64,000 bases of DNA from Sphingobium sp. D43FB. Its GTDB lineage: Bacteria > Pseudomonadota > Alphaproteobacteria > Sphingomonadales > Sphingomonadaceae. The stretch spans positions 90,814 through 154,813 of the forward strand of contig NZ_NMUA01000011.1 in the NCBI RefSeq assembly GCF_002312805.1. Direction: 5' to 3'. Of the stretch, positions 45,811 through 54,280 are shown piece by piece. The position numbers and the translations under genes were made by a program. Every line of letters begins with the position of its first letter. Position 1 is the stretch's first letter. The notes under the pieces are model-generated. The model made no database searches. It had not been told where the DNA came from and saw nothing but the letters and a program-made list of their open reading frames with translations.

Positions 45811-47298
45811 CTATTCCGCTGCGTCGGGCAGGGCGCGCAGCGCTTCGGGTGATGCGGGCTCGCGGACCAGCGCCTCGACCGGGCCAAGCTCGTCCAATTC
45901 CTTGCCGCCGGTCTCGATATTGAGGTCGCGCAGTTTACGGCCCGTCACCAGCACCCGACCCTCGAAACTGCCGACGAAGGCGTTATAATCCCCGACCGCG
46001 CCATGGAGCCGATTGCCCAACTTCTTGAGCGATCCTGCGGCGGCGGCGAGGCGTTCGTAAAGCTGCTTGCCCAGTTCGGCGACTTCGCGCGCCTGATCCT
46101 GCAATTTCGCTTGCCGCCATTGGCTTGCAAGCGTCCGGGCGAGCGGCAGGAAGGTGGACGGGCCGCAGATGATGACGCGATTGCGCGCGGCGCGCTCCCA
46201 AAGGTCCATGTCCGCTTCAAGCGCGGCGGTGACGAAATTGTCCCCCGGCACATACATGATGACGAAGTCGGGCGCTTTGTCGAACTGTTCCCAATAAGCC
46301 TTGCGCCCCAGTGCGTCGGCATGGGTTCGCATCGCGCGGGCATGGTCAGCCATATGGGCGTCGCGCAGCGCCGAATCGACCTGATCGACAGCGTTCAGAT
46401 AGGCGACGAGCGAGCATTTGACGTCGACCACCATCTGCTGGTCGCCGGGCAGGTTGATGATGAAGTCGGGCCGCAACCGGCCGTCTTCCACCGTGACCGA
46501 CACTTCCTCGCTGAAATCGACATGGGCCGACAGGCCAGCGGCCTCGATCAGATTCTTGAACTGCTGTTCGCCCCAGCGGCCGCGCGTCTTGGGCGCAGCG
46601 CGCAGCGCGTTGACCAGCTTGGCGGTCTCTTCGCGCACCTGCCCTTGGCCCAAATGCACCTGTTGTACCGCTTCGCGCAGTTCGGCGTAGCTGCCGACAC
46701 GGTCCTTCTCGACCCGCTGCAATCCCTCCTCATAACGTTTGAGCGTGGTTTCGACGGGCGAGAGCAGCGTCTTCAATTGCGCCTCGCTCTTCTCGTTCGC
46801 CTGCGCAAAACGTTGATCGGCGCGGTCGAGAAACGTCTTTTGCGCTTCACCCAGCAGCTTGCCGCCAATCTCGCTGAACTGGGCGGAAAGCTGTTCCTTG
46901 GCGTCCTTGAGCGCGGCAATCTGCGCTTCGAAGGCTTCGGTGCGCGCCTGCGTGTCGGACTGGAGCGCCGCGAGTTCGCGCAGCGCCGCCTCGCGCTCGG
47001 CCTGCGCTGCCTCGAACCGCTGCTGCGCGCTGGCCTGGATCGCGTCGATCCGCTGCGCCGACGCGACCTGCGCGGCGTCGAGCCGGGCGATCTGTGCATG
47101 GGCCTGCGTCACCCTCTCCTGCTCTACCGCCAGTTCGGCAATCGCGCCATTGCGCTGCGTGCTGGCCAGTTCGAGCCGCGCGGCAAGGTCCGCCTTCTCC
47201 GCCGCCAACGGTGCCAGCATCCGCCCGCGCAACAGCCACCCCGCCGCCAGCCCGACAAGCAGCGCGACCAGAATCAGGAGGGCGGAAAGGCTGTCCAT
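45811..47298 (-). CDS. rmuC: DNA recombination protein RmuC
   Basis: Inner-membrane-anchored nuclease-related protein that limits recombination between inverted repeats. The 495-residue protein has an N-terminal transmembrane segment (LLILVALLVGLAAGWLL), about 160 residues of Ala/Gln/Glu-rich coiled coil, and the RmuC domain with blocks such as KTRGRWGEQQFKNLIEAAGL, LRPDFIINLPGDQQMVVDVK and VIMYVPGDNFVTAAL. The Asp/Glu/Lys residues in DFIINLPGDQQMVVDVK correspond to a PD-(D/E)xK-like core. Family length is typical. Confidence 0.93.
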   Translation of the reverse strand: MDSLSALLILVALLVGLAAGWLLRGRMLAPLAAEKADLAARLELASTQRNGAIAELAVEQERVTQAHAQIARLDAAQVASAQRIDAIQASAQQRFEAAQAEREAALRELAALQSDTQARTEAFEAQIAALKDAKEQLSAQFSEIGGKLLGEAQKTFLDRADQRFAQANEKSEAQLKTLLSPVETTLKRYEEGLQRVEKDRVGSYAELREAVQQVHLGQGQVREETAKLVNALRAAPKTRGRWGEQQFKNLIEAAGLSAHVDFSEEVSVTVEDGRLRPDFIINLPGDQQMVVDVKCSLVAYLNAVDQVDSALRDAHMADHARAMRTHADALGRKAYWEQFDKAPDFVIMYVPGDNFVTAALEADMDLWERAARNRVIICGPSTFLPLARTLASQWRQAKLQDQAREVAELGKQLYERLAAAAGSLKKLGNRLHGAVGDYNAFVGSFEGRVLVTGRKLRDLNIETGGKELDELGPVEALVREPASPEALRALPDAAE

Positions 47299-47465
47299 AA
47301 ATTTCCCTTTGCAGAACGAAAAGGGAACTTAGCGGGGGGAAGGGGTGGGGGCAAGGGGTGATGGGGGGGAGCCAGCTTTGGCTACCAGCGAGGTGTTGGA
47401 TTAATTCTTTCGTAGAAGCTTCTTCTTATGATCGCGACAGTGTCAACCCAGCAGGATTTTGCAAT

Positions 47466-48278
47466 ATGATTTTGGATATCGCGGCGAGGTATGCCTGGCT
47501 AGCGGTGCCGAGTCTTTTAGCTTTGACGCTCTGCATAGCGGTCGAGCTGATCTCCCAGCGAGAGCGATACACGCTCGCCGACCGCTTTCCCGGTGTTTTG
47601 TTTGTCCTTCTTCTTCCTGTACTCGCCGGGATCATATTGCCGCCGCTTATGGCTCTGTGGAATATGCTCGACGTATCGCCTATTTTGGACCTGACTGGGC
47701 TTTCCCGTCCACTTCAGGTCGTCGTGCTGATTTTGATGTACGATTTCGCGAATTATTGGGAACATAGATTTGAACATCGGTTCATTTGGTCCATTCACGC
47801 AGTGCACCATTCGCCGACCGAACTGCACGGGGCTAACGCTTACGGCCACCCTCTTCAGGCGATTAGCCAATTTCTGTTTAAGGCGGTGCCATTCAGCCTC
47901 CTGGGCTTAGATTCGGTCGCCATGCCGGTGCTCGCCATGCTGGCTATCTCCTTTTGGACGTTTTTTGTGCATTCTCCCACGCGTGTCCATTTAGGACCGC
48001 TGCGATGGATCGTTGTGGATGGCCGCTTCCATCGTATTCATCACAGCATGGAGGAGAGGCATTTCGACCACAACTTTGCGCCGATTTTCACGATATGGGA
48101 TCAGTTGTTCGGTACGGCCTATTTCCCGAGCGAGCAAGAGCACCCCGATGTGGGGCTCAAGGGTGTTTCTCCTCCGCGAACGATCTTCGATTATCTTGGG
48201 AAACCGGTACAAATCTGGCGGCAAAGGCGCGCCTCGGTGCGGGCGCGGCAGGACTTGCAGCTTAGGAAGCTGCGATAG
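47466..48278 (+). CDS. Sterol desaturase/fatty acid hydroxylase-family membrane protein
   Basis: A 270-residue integral membrane di-iron enzyme of the fatty acid hydroxylase superfamily. The His clusters are visible in order: HRFEHR, HAVHHSPTE, HRIHHS and HFDHNF, between about four membrane helices. Substrates may be carotenoids, sterols, hopanoids or fatty acids; the sequence does not say which. The start at 47466 has AGGA upstream; an in-frame ATG at 47358 would give a 36-residue extension. Base composition is visibly less GC-rich than the neighbours. It lies just outside the left island boundary. Confidence 0.83.
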   Translation: MILDIAARYAWLAVPSLLALTLCIAVELISQRERYTLADRFPGVLFVLLLPVLAGIILPPLMALWNMLDVSPILDLTGLSRPLQVVVLILMYDFANYWEHRFEHRFIWSIHAVHHSPTELHGANAYGHPLQAISQFLFKAVPFSLLGLDSVAMPVLAMLAISFWTFFVHSPTRVHLGPLRWIVVDGRFHRIHHSMEERHFDHNFAPIFTIWDQLFGTAYFPSEQEHPDVGLKGVSPPRTIFDYLGKPVQIWRQRRASVRARQDLQLRKLR

Positions 48279-48336
48279 ACATCGGGCGTTCGCCCCCAAT
48301 TCTTACATGCCTCTTACATGGCGCGCACAAACGGAA

Positions 48337-48358
48337 ACGGGCAGCTTTCGCTGCCCGT
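48337..48358 (-). terminator. Terminator hairpin of the disrupted tRNA-Pro gene
   Basis: ACGGGCAGC (48337-48345) pairs with GCTGCCCGT (48350-48358) around a TTTC loop. On the minus strand the right arm is followed by TTTCCGTTT. It sits about 28 nt beyond the CCA end of the tRNA-Pro 3' half at 48386-48431, so it is most simply the original terminator of that tRNA gene, which marks this side as the chromosomal junction. Confidence 0.6.
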
Positions 48359-48385
48359 GCAACCCATTGTACATGCTCGAAAATC

Positions 48386-48431
48386 TTGGTCGGGACGAGA
48401 GGATTCGAACCTCCGACCCCCACACCCCCAG
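48386..48431 (-). other. attL: 46-bp tRNA-Pro 3'-half repeat (copy 1)
   Basis: A 46-bp sequence equals the anticodon loop to CCA end of a tRNA-Pro on the minus strand (CTGGGGGTGTGGGGGTCGG, GGTTCGAATCC, CCCGACCA). It lacks a 5' half: the adjacent bases on the right do not form an acceptor or D arm. The identical 46 bp recur at 56649-56694. Direct repeats of a tRNA 3' end next to an integrase gene are attachment sites, so this is the left end of island 1. Confidence 0.88.
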
Positions 48432-48580
48432 TATGGGACAAGTAAATCCTTAGTTGCCGGTAGTTGCACGCAATGACCTGTAAATGCTCATTAAGATGAA
48501 AAATTGAATTACTTGCAAGCCGGTGGCCGCATGTCGTAGCACGTATTTACGTGTTAGAAACTTGCTAGACGAGGTTTGTC

Positions 48581-49840
48581 ATGGTGAAACTCACAAAAAG
48601 CTTCATTGATAAGGTGAAGCCTCCAGTATCTGCGTATGAAATGCACTGGGATGACGCGGTGCGCGGATATGGATTGCGCGTCACCTCGACGGGCAAGCGG
48701 GTGTTCATGGTCATGGGTCGGGTGAAGGGGAAGCAAGTCCAATTCACCATCGGCAATTACGGCACCTATACGGAGGACACGGCGCGCAAGAAGGCGCAGA
48801 AGGTGTTGCAGCAGATGCGGGACGGCATCGACCCCCGTGACGCGCAGAAGGAGGACGCCGCTACCAAGGTGACATTGCGCGAGGTGGCGGACGCATATTT
48901 CTACGAGCGGCCCGGCATGTTGCGGGAAACGACCATTGTGGAGAAGAACCGCCACGTTGAGCAGGTGTTCGCCGCATGGAAGGACAAGCCCATCGCGTCC
49001 ATCACCGAGGCGGACGTGCGGAAGCGCTATACCGAGATGGCGACCAAGGGGCTGCGCGGCACCCCGGCACCGGGTCAGGCGCAGATTGCCATGACGACGC
49101 TTTCCGTCCTGATTAACTTCGCCATGCGCCGGTATAAGCGCGCTGACGGGACGCCGCTCCTTACCCATAACCCGGTCGCCGCAATGAAAGGTGACTGGCC
49201 GGGGTTCAAGGCGCGCACCCGCGACATTGACGAGAAGCATGTCGGCGCAGCGTGGAACCTGCTCACGGAAATGCGGGCACATCCCAAGAATCAAGACGCT
49301 CTTGCCGGTATCGACCTTGTGCGATTTTTGATGCTCACAGGTTGCCGCAGGTCAGAGGCGGCAAGCCTTGAGTGGCGTAACGTCAATCTGGATGAAGCAT
49401 GGTTCCACCTGCCAAACACCAAGAACGGCAATCCGGTTTGGCTCCCGCTGTCGTCGCAGGCGGTTGAACTGCTCCGGGCACGGAAGCCCAAGGACGATGA
49501 CAACGATGCCAGCCCCTATTGCTTCCCATCACGCGGGAAGGGCGGCTTTGTCACCGACACCCGTGCCCCGCTGGAGCGCATCGCCAAGCTAATCGACCAG
49601 CCCATTTCGGCTCACGATTTGCGACGCACTTATGTTTCGACGGGCGCGGCAACGCTGGACATCGACCTCTACAAGATGGAATTGCTGACCAACCATAGGC
49701 CGCAGTCGATCACATTGAAGCACTATGCCCGCACGCAGAAGCTTCAGTATCTGCTGCCATTTACCCAGCAAATCAGCGATTGGATTGAGCAGCAGGCGGC
49801 GAAGGCGAGCGGCGCAAACGTGGTGGCTCTCCGTGCGTGA
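48581..49840 (+). CDS. int: Tyrosine integrase of island 1 (DUF4102/P4-type)
   Basis: Site-specific recombinase of 419 residues, probably responsible for integration into tRNA-Pro. An N-terminal Arm-binding domain (SFIDKVKPPVSAYEMHWDDA; GYGLRVTSTGKRVFMVMGR) is followed by a core-binding domain and the catalytic domain with Arg256 (TGCRRSEA), His345 and Arg348 (AHDLRRTY), His372 and the nucleophile Tyr382 (KHYART). The gene starts 149 bp inside attL and reads into the island. It is of the same class as the integrase at 56884 but quite different in sequence, so the two islands are independent arrivals. Confidence 0.93.
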   Translation: MVKLTKSFIDKVKPPVSAYEMHWDDAVRGYGLRVTSTGKRVFMVMGRVKGKQVQFTIGNYGTYTEDTARKKAQKVLQQMRDGIDPRDAQKEDAATKVTLREVADAYFYERPGMLRETTIVEKNRHVEQVFAAWKDKPIASITEADVRKRYTEMATKGLRGTPAPGQAQIAMTTLSVLINFAMRRYKRADGTPLLTHNPVAAMKGDWPGFKARTRDIDEKHVGAAWNLLTEMRAHPKNQDALAGIDLVRFLMLTGCRRSEAASLEWRNVNLDEAWFHLPNTKNGNPVWLPLSSQAVELLRARKPKDDDNDASPYCFPSRGKGGFVTDTRAPLERIAKLIDQPISAHDLRRTYVSTGAATLDIDLYKMELLTNHRPQSITLKHYARTQKLQYLLPFTQQISDWIEQQAAKASGANVVALRA

Positions 49841-50280
49841 TGCACCGTATTTCGCCGCTGCGCCGGGGCTACAGCGCTGGCGCCATTGCGCCGCCGGGTA
49901 GGGGTGGGTGGCACCACGATCGCCCCTGTAGCGGCCCCTATGCGAAGGTCGGGTAGCCAGCCCCGCAAAATCGCGCATTTCCGGCAAAATCGGTCGAGAG
50001 GGCTACTTGTGGTATCACCCCTCCCTCGGTTTTGAAGATCAAAAATTCTGCGAGTGTTCCAAGATGGAACATGGCAATAAGCATGTGCTTATGCGTAATA
50101 AATAGTGCTTGCACGCGCGGCAGCGTGCAGCATAAGGTAACTTTCATAGCTAATCCATAGTTGGATAAGCACCAGCCGCTTCCGGTTCATCTTTGATGGA
50201 CTGTTACCGAACCCACCGCTTTGCGGTCGCGGCTGGCAATATACCCGATTTAATAGTCGGTCTTGTGATGAGGCTCGACT
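49841..50280. promoter_or_regulatory. 440-bp intergenic control region with three dyads
   Basis: No gene is evident here. Three perfect inverted repeats lie within 75 bp: TGTTCC/GGAACA (50055-50060 and 50066-50071), ATAAGCATGTGCTTAT (50077-50092) and TGCACGC/GCGTGCA (50110-50116 and 50123-50129); a weaker ATCCA/TGGAT dyad follows near 50155. This is the expected position for operators of an island regulator controlling int, the AlpA-like gene and primase expression. The left part holds a GC-rich block with GCGCCGGGGCT (49860-49870) that may end the int transcript. Confidence 0.55.
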
Positions 50281-50535
50281 ATGACGAATATGTCTTTCGA
50301 CCAGCTCTGTGAGCTGTTCAATTACGTCCCCAAGGGACGGCCCCTCGACCCTAAAGAAACGGCTGAGATTCTCGCGCTGTCGGTTGACACGCTGGAGGGC
50401 TACCGCACGCGCGGCGTTCCGCTGCGCCATTTCAGCCCGCCCGGTTCGCGTATCATCCGTTATGCGGAGCGCGACGTTCTCGCGTGGCTGGCGGCAGGTG
50501 CCCGTTACAGCACCAGCGAACAGGCGGCAGCCTGA
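50281..50535 (+). CDS. Helix-turn-helix (AlpA/excisionase-like) protein
   Basis: An 84-residue protein with an HTH_17/MerR-like DNA-binding domain: LDPKETAEILALSVDTLEGY forms the helix-turn-helix, and RIIRYAERDVLAWLAAG the following strand and helix typical of AlpA and excisionases. In P4-like and PICI-type elements such proteins activate int or direct excision. The ATG has a GATGAGG site. It is located between the three-dyad control region and the primase gene. Confidence 0.8.
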   Translation: MTNMSFDQLCELFNYVPKGRPLDPKETAEILALSVDTLEGYRTRGVPLRHFSPPGSRIIRYAERDVLAWLAAGARYSTSEQAAA

Positions 50536-50596
50536 CCCCTCCCGACCTTTCCGTCATGAAAACGGCAGGGCGCGAACCCTGCCGCTGGAGTATCGA

Positions 50597-50746
50597 ATGA
50601 ACACCAGCAATTTACACGGCCTTCACGAAGGTCGTCCAGCCCCGGCGCATTTTTGGCAATTTTGGTGGCCGCGTAAATCTTGGCCCGATGTTGATGGCGA
50701 CGGGCTGGAATCCCCTCATACCCGGAGGGGCGCATTCAATGTCTGA
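50597..50746 (+). CDS. Short open frame overlapping the primase start
   Basis: A 49-codon frame (MNTSNLHGLHEGRP...) with a GGAG site 7 nt before its ATG. It ends at 50746, overlapping the ATG of the primase gene (50739) by 8 bp. Its Trp-rich middle (HFWQFWWPRKSWP) is unusual. It may be a leader peptide that couples translation of the primase, or a small effector. Coding status is uncertain. Confidence 0.42.
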   Translation: MNTSNLHGLHEGRPAPAHFWQFWWPRKSWPDVDGDGLESPHTRRGAFNV

Positions 50747-52703
50747 CTCGGTGATGAGCGTCATGCAGGCGCAGCGCCGTTGGTTGGTCGCCAGCCCAGA
50801 CAAGGTGCCGCACTATATCAATGGTCAGAAGCGGCATGGCGTGCTGGACAGTCCAGACGACCTTGCCCAGCTAGCCAGCTACGATGAGGCGAAGGGCACG
50901 CTTGCCGCCCACCCCGGTTGGCACCTTGGCTTCGCACTTGGACCGGACGGGACTGGCGGGCATTGGCAGGGTATCGACTTTGACCATGTGCAGGAAAAGG
51001 GGCTTGCCGACCTAGCGAACACCGTCCCCGGATATGTTGAGAGGAGCCCCAGTGGGAGCGGCGCTCATGCAATTGGATATGGACGGCACTTCGTCACGCT
51101 AGGTTCCAACGGCACGGGCATTGAGGCTTATGCCGCTGGGCGATATTTCACCGTCACAGAATGGCCCATTCGAGACGGTGGGCTAGTCTGCCTTGCGGGG
51201 CATGTCGAACAGGTGCTTGCGCCCCGTCACGGCATTGGGCGCACCGCGTCTGCCAGCACGGAGCAGGTCTGCGTCGATGCCAAGGTGGTAACGGAACTTC
51301 GCTCAGCGCTGTTCCATATGCGCGCCGACGAATATGACGTTTGGTATCGCATGGGGTTGGCTCTGAAGGAGCTTGGCGACACCGGGCGAGGCCTCTGGTT
51401 GCAGTGGTCTGCCACCTCCGAAAAGTTCGACCCGAAGAAGGCGGAGCGGAAGTGGGCCGGTTTTGAGCCACGCGACACCGGCTACCGAGCGGTCTTTGCG
51501 GAGGCGCAGAAACACGGGTGGGTGAACCCCGCCAGCAATGCGGCGCAGCCCGATACCGTCACAATCGACCTCGGATCCCCGTCTCCTGCACGCAAGCTCG
51601 TTGGACGCTCGCTCGCTGGGGTCGCCGCGCGGTCCATTGAATGGCTTTGGGTTGGCTGGATTCCCAAGGGCTATATCACGCTGTTCGCTGGCGAAACCGG
51701 GGCGGGCAAGTCCACGGTCATTGGCGATATTACCGCCCGCATTACCACCGGCAAGCCTTGGCCCGGTGAGTATGAGTGCCCGGACGCATGGCGGAAACCG
51801 GAACGGGTGTTGTGGCTTGGCAGCGAGGACAGCATCGAGGAAATGACGGTCCCGCGCCTGATGGCGTGCGGTGCCAACCTTGAGAATGTGATTGAGATTC
51901 AGGGTGTGACTCAACAGGGGAAGCGCAACACCTTCTCCATGCAGGACGACTTGGAAGCGGTTAGCGAATGGCTCCGGTCGGCACGGGCGGAAGGGTTGCC
52001 GTTCGCCATGCTCGTCATTGACCCGGTGACCAGCTACCTGCCGGGGCAGAAGCTGCGGAAGGTGGACCTCTCCGATGCTGGGCAGCTTCGCACAATCCTC
52101 GAACCTTGGTTGCGCCTGGCGCAAGAACATAACATCGCTATCGTTTGCGTGACGCATTTCGCAAAAGATACCAGCCGCGCCATGTTGCACCGCGTCATGG
52201 GTTCAGCGGCGTTCGCGCAGACCTGTCGCAGCCTGTGCGCGGTCATCGAGCCTCCCGCGACCGAGGAATACGAACCGGGTCCGCACGAGAAGGCGATGAT
52301 CCAAGTGAAGGTGAACCTGCCCGAGCATCCGGGTGGTGCGTGGAAGTTCAGCACCGAGAAGGTGACGGTGGGCACCGACGAACGAAACGGCAAGCCCATC
52401 ACGGCCACTCGCCCAAGTTGGGATGAACTGGATACGGCGCTGACGCCGAAGACCGCCGTGGGGCCTGCACGCGGTCCCAAGAGTAGGCAGGAACCCCAAT
52501 TCGCAATGTGGCTGAAGGGCCTGTTCGCCAACAAGCCTGCGGGCACATGGCTAACCGTCGACGAAGTGAAGTGGACCGCCGTGCGCGAGGGCGTCGTGTC
52601 GGAGAGTTGGTGGAACAAGCACAGCGCAGACCATCTAGACAAGCAAAACCCGGATGGAACTTGGAGGTGCCGACCGAAAGAGCCTCCTGCACAAAAGGGG
52701 TAA
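50739..52703 (+). CDS. Primase-helicase replication protein (prim-pol/PriCT_2 + RepA-like AAA)
   Basis: A 654-residue fusion. The N-terminal part (about 1-165) reads like a bifunctional primase/polymerase domain (HLGFALGPDGTGG; GIDFDHV; VERSPSGSGAHAIGYG). The middle matches PriCT_2 (ALFHMRADEYDVWYRMGLAL). The C-terminal half is a RecA/RepA-type AAA ATPase with Walker A GETGAGKST (about 318-326), LWLGSEDS, Walker B MLVIDPVTSYLPG and the sensor CVTHFAKDT. Such fusions start replication of satellites, P4-like elements and small plasmids, so the island can probably replicate after excision. Its ATG has a GGAGG site. A G-rich repeat tract follows directly. Confidence 0.87.
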   Translation: MSDSVMSVMQAQRRWLVASPDKVPHYINGQKRHGVLDSPDDLAQLASYDEAKGTLAAHPGWHLGFALGPDGTGGHWQGIDFDHVQEKGLADLANTVPGYVERSPSGSGAHAIGYGRHFVTLGSNGTGIEAYAAGRYFTVTEWPIRDGGLVCLAGHVEQVLAPRHGIGRTASASTEQVCVDAKVVTELRSALFHMRADEYDVWYRMGLALKELGDTGRGLWLQWSATSEKFDPKKAERKWAGFEPRDTGYRAVFAEAQKHGWVNPASNAAQPDTVTIDLGSPSPARKLVGRSLAGVAARSIEWLWVGWIPKGYITLFAGETGAGKSTVIGDITARITTGKPWPGEYECPDAWRKPERVLWLGSEDSIEEMTVPRLMACGANLENVIEIQGVTQQGKRNTFSMQDDLEAVSEWLRSARAEGLPFAMLVIDPVTSYLPGQKLRKVDLSDAGQLRTILEPWLRLAQEHNIAIVCVTHFAKDTSRAMLHRVMGSAAFAQTCRSLCAVIEPPATEEYEPGPHEKAMIQVKVNLPEHPGGAWKFSTEKVTVGTDERNGKPITATRPSWDELDTALTPKTAVGPARGPKSRQEPQFAMWLKGLFANKPAGTWLTVDEVKWTAVREGVVSESWWNKHSADHLDKQNPDGTWRCRPKEPPAQKG

Positions 52704-52737
52704 AGTGGGGGGGGGGGGTATAGTGGGGAAACTGGGG
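52697..52737 (+). other. G-quadruplex-like tract after rep, candidate origin
   Basis: Four G-tracts (52697-52700, a run of twelve at 52707-52718, 52725-52728 and 52734-52737) are separated by loops TAAAGT, TATAGT and AAACT. The pattern reads as roughly 10-bp repeats GGGG-TAAAGT, GGGG-TATAGT, GGGG-AAACT, GGGG-TGAGT, with G-tracts on the complementary strand at 52773-52785. It begins in the last codons of the primase gene. G4-forming, iteron-like DNA immediately behind a Rep gene is a plausible replication origin or regulatory site. No experimental analogue is claimed. Confidence 0.5.
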
Positions 52738-52872
52738 TGAGTGAGCAAAACCAAGCCCTTAGGCCACCACCGACCCCACTTCCCCGAGTTTACCACCCGA
52801 CCTGCGCGCCCCTGCATACGCGCCCGCCCGTAGCCTGCCCGCGCCACCGCATCGCATCATGTTGTAAGGAGA

Positions 52873-53280
52873 ATGAAAGTGACTAACGAAAATAGGTATC
52901 ATTACCCGGTTGAACCGGGCCAGTTCCTGACCATGCTCAACCGTGTTGGCCAGCTTGGGCAATGGTATGTGCGCCATTCCCCGTCTTGGAATTTGAGCAT
53001 TACCTCATTCAGCCTGTCTCCCGGTGCTGGGAATCTTCCTAACGAGGCATCGCTGTTCTTCGTGGAGGGCGAACTGCCCGCCGTGAAGCTCGGCAAGATT
53101 ACATTTGAATTGATTGACCTATTTGAGCGCGGCGAGGCGTGGGACCCCAAGGTCTATACGGACAACCCGTTCATGCCATACCAACTCAAGGAGTTCTTGG
53201 ACCAGTTGTTCGCTGTGCTGATGTTGGACCGGGAAATGCGGCGGGCAGCGCAGGCGCGGGCACTGGTGCTCGCGGCATAG
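52873..53280 (+). CDS. Island 1 protein, unknown (135 aa)
   Basis: A 135-residue protein of mixed composition, with blocks such as NRYHYPVEPGQFLTMLNRVGQLGQWYV and a Met/Arg/Ala-rich C-terminal helix. An AAGGAGA site lies only 2 nt before the ATG; a GTG at 52879 (ATG-AAA-GTG) would be spaced better and may be the real start. It follows the candidate origin tract. I do not recognise a family. Confidence 0.65.
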   Translation: MKVTNENRYHYPVEPGQFLTMLNRVGQLGQWYVRHSPSWNLSITSFSLSPGAGNLPNEASLFFVEGELPAVKLGKITFELIDLFERGEAWDPKVYTDNPFMPYQLKEFLDQLFAVLMLDREMRRAAQARALVLAA

Positions 53281-53543
53281 GCGCGGTTGCGCCGGGCACT
53301 GGTGCGCGAAACGGTGTCCGTCGCCACCCATATGCCAGCGCACGCGCGCCGGGGCTGTAATCGCCCCAAATCGCTGCCGCGCCAGCAATAGTTCCGCCGA
53401 CCCGCACATATAGCATGTCACGGCCTGTCGCTGTCGAATTGAACTAAGCGATTGTTATTAAATATTTTTCGCTTGTGTCGATGCAAGCGACATCCCTAGC
53501 CTGTAGCCAATGTCTAGCAGCATCCGACATTGGAGTTCTATAA
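53281..53543. promoter_or_regulatory. 263-bp intergenic region in island 1
   Basis: Contains the GC-rich motif GCGCCGGGGCT (53346-53356) that also occurs after the integrase gene, then an AT-rich stretch (TTGTTATTAAATATTTTTCG, about 53453-53472) that is a reasonable promoter position for the following gene. No coding frame with a ribosome site is seen. Confidence 0.35.
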
Positions 53544-54245
53544 ATGTCCGATAATATCGACACCCGCGTCACCCCGTCTTTCCACCCCGATACTGTGCGC
53601 GCGATTGACGCATACGACGATGATACCGCCAGCGTTCTTGCGGGGACCGAGGCGGCGTTCACCGAAGCCTATATCGGTGTCGGGCGCGTCCACGATGCCC
53701 GTGAAGCTGCCAAGACCAATCCGACTTGGAACGAGGCGCAACAGGTCATCCAAACGGCGGATTTTGCAGACAAGCTGACCCTACAGCTTGCGAAGCGCTT
53801 CGACAGTGCCAGCGCTGGTCTGACCCGCGTGATTGAAGGGCTTGAGCGCGACCTGTCCCAACCCATTGAGGGGCGCGGCGTCGGTGCCATGTCAGCGGAG
53901 ATTCGCGCTTACGTCAAAGGGCTGCCTGAAGGTCAGCAGATGGGCTTTATTCGCAATGCGATTGAAGCGGGTGACGAGCGCACGGTGGGCGCGGTGCTGG
54001 GCGGTGTTCCCTACCTGTCCGGCATCACCCCTGAGATGCAAAACGTGCTGATCCGGCTCCATCACGAAAAGACGAACCCTCGTGCTGCCAAGCAATTGCG
54101 GGCGGCGAAGGCGGGACTTGAATTGCTCGGCGAACGCGCAGGCTTGCTTTTCGGTCAAATGGAACAGGCTGTGGGCGCAAAGCAGGCCAAGGTTCAAAAG
54201 CTCCGTGCCGCAAAGGCGGCGGCTGAAAAGTCGTTCGTGGTTTGA
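53544..54245 (+). CDS. Island 1 protein, unknown, helical (233 aa)
   Basis: A 233-residue protein with no signal sequence. The C-terminal 60 residues (AAKQLRAAKAGLELLGERAGLL...AKVQKLRAAKAAAEKSF) form a strong Ala/Lys/Leu helix or coiled coil, and the middle holds IEGRGVGAMSAEIRAYVKGLP. A GGAG site stands 8 nt before the ATG. It starts a tight cluster of small genes (53544-55837) that may form a late-type or interference module. Function unknown. Confidence 0.7.
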   Translation: MSDNIDTRVTPSFHPDTVRAIDAYDDDTASVLAGTEAAFTEAYIGVGRVHDAREAAKTNPTWNEAQQVIQTADFADKLTLQLAKRFDSASAGLTRVIEGLERDLSQPIEGRGVGAMSAEIRAYVKGLPEGQQMGFIRNAIEAGDERTVGAVLGGVPYLSGITPEMQNVLIRLHHEKTNPRAAKQLRAAKAGLELLGERAGLLFGQMEQAVGAKQAKVQKLRAAKAAAEKSFVV

Positions 54246-54280
54246 ACCATCCAATCAGATTGATTTGAGGCTGCTCTATC

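Noticed and set aside
48386..48431. tRNA-Pro gene at the first core repeat
   Set aside because: Only the anticodon loop to CCA end is present. The 5' acceptor and D arms are missing on the adjoining side, so it is an attachment-site remnant; the same applies to 56649-56694.
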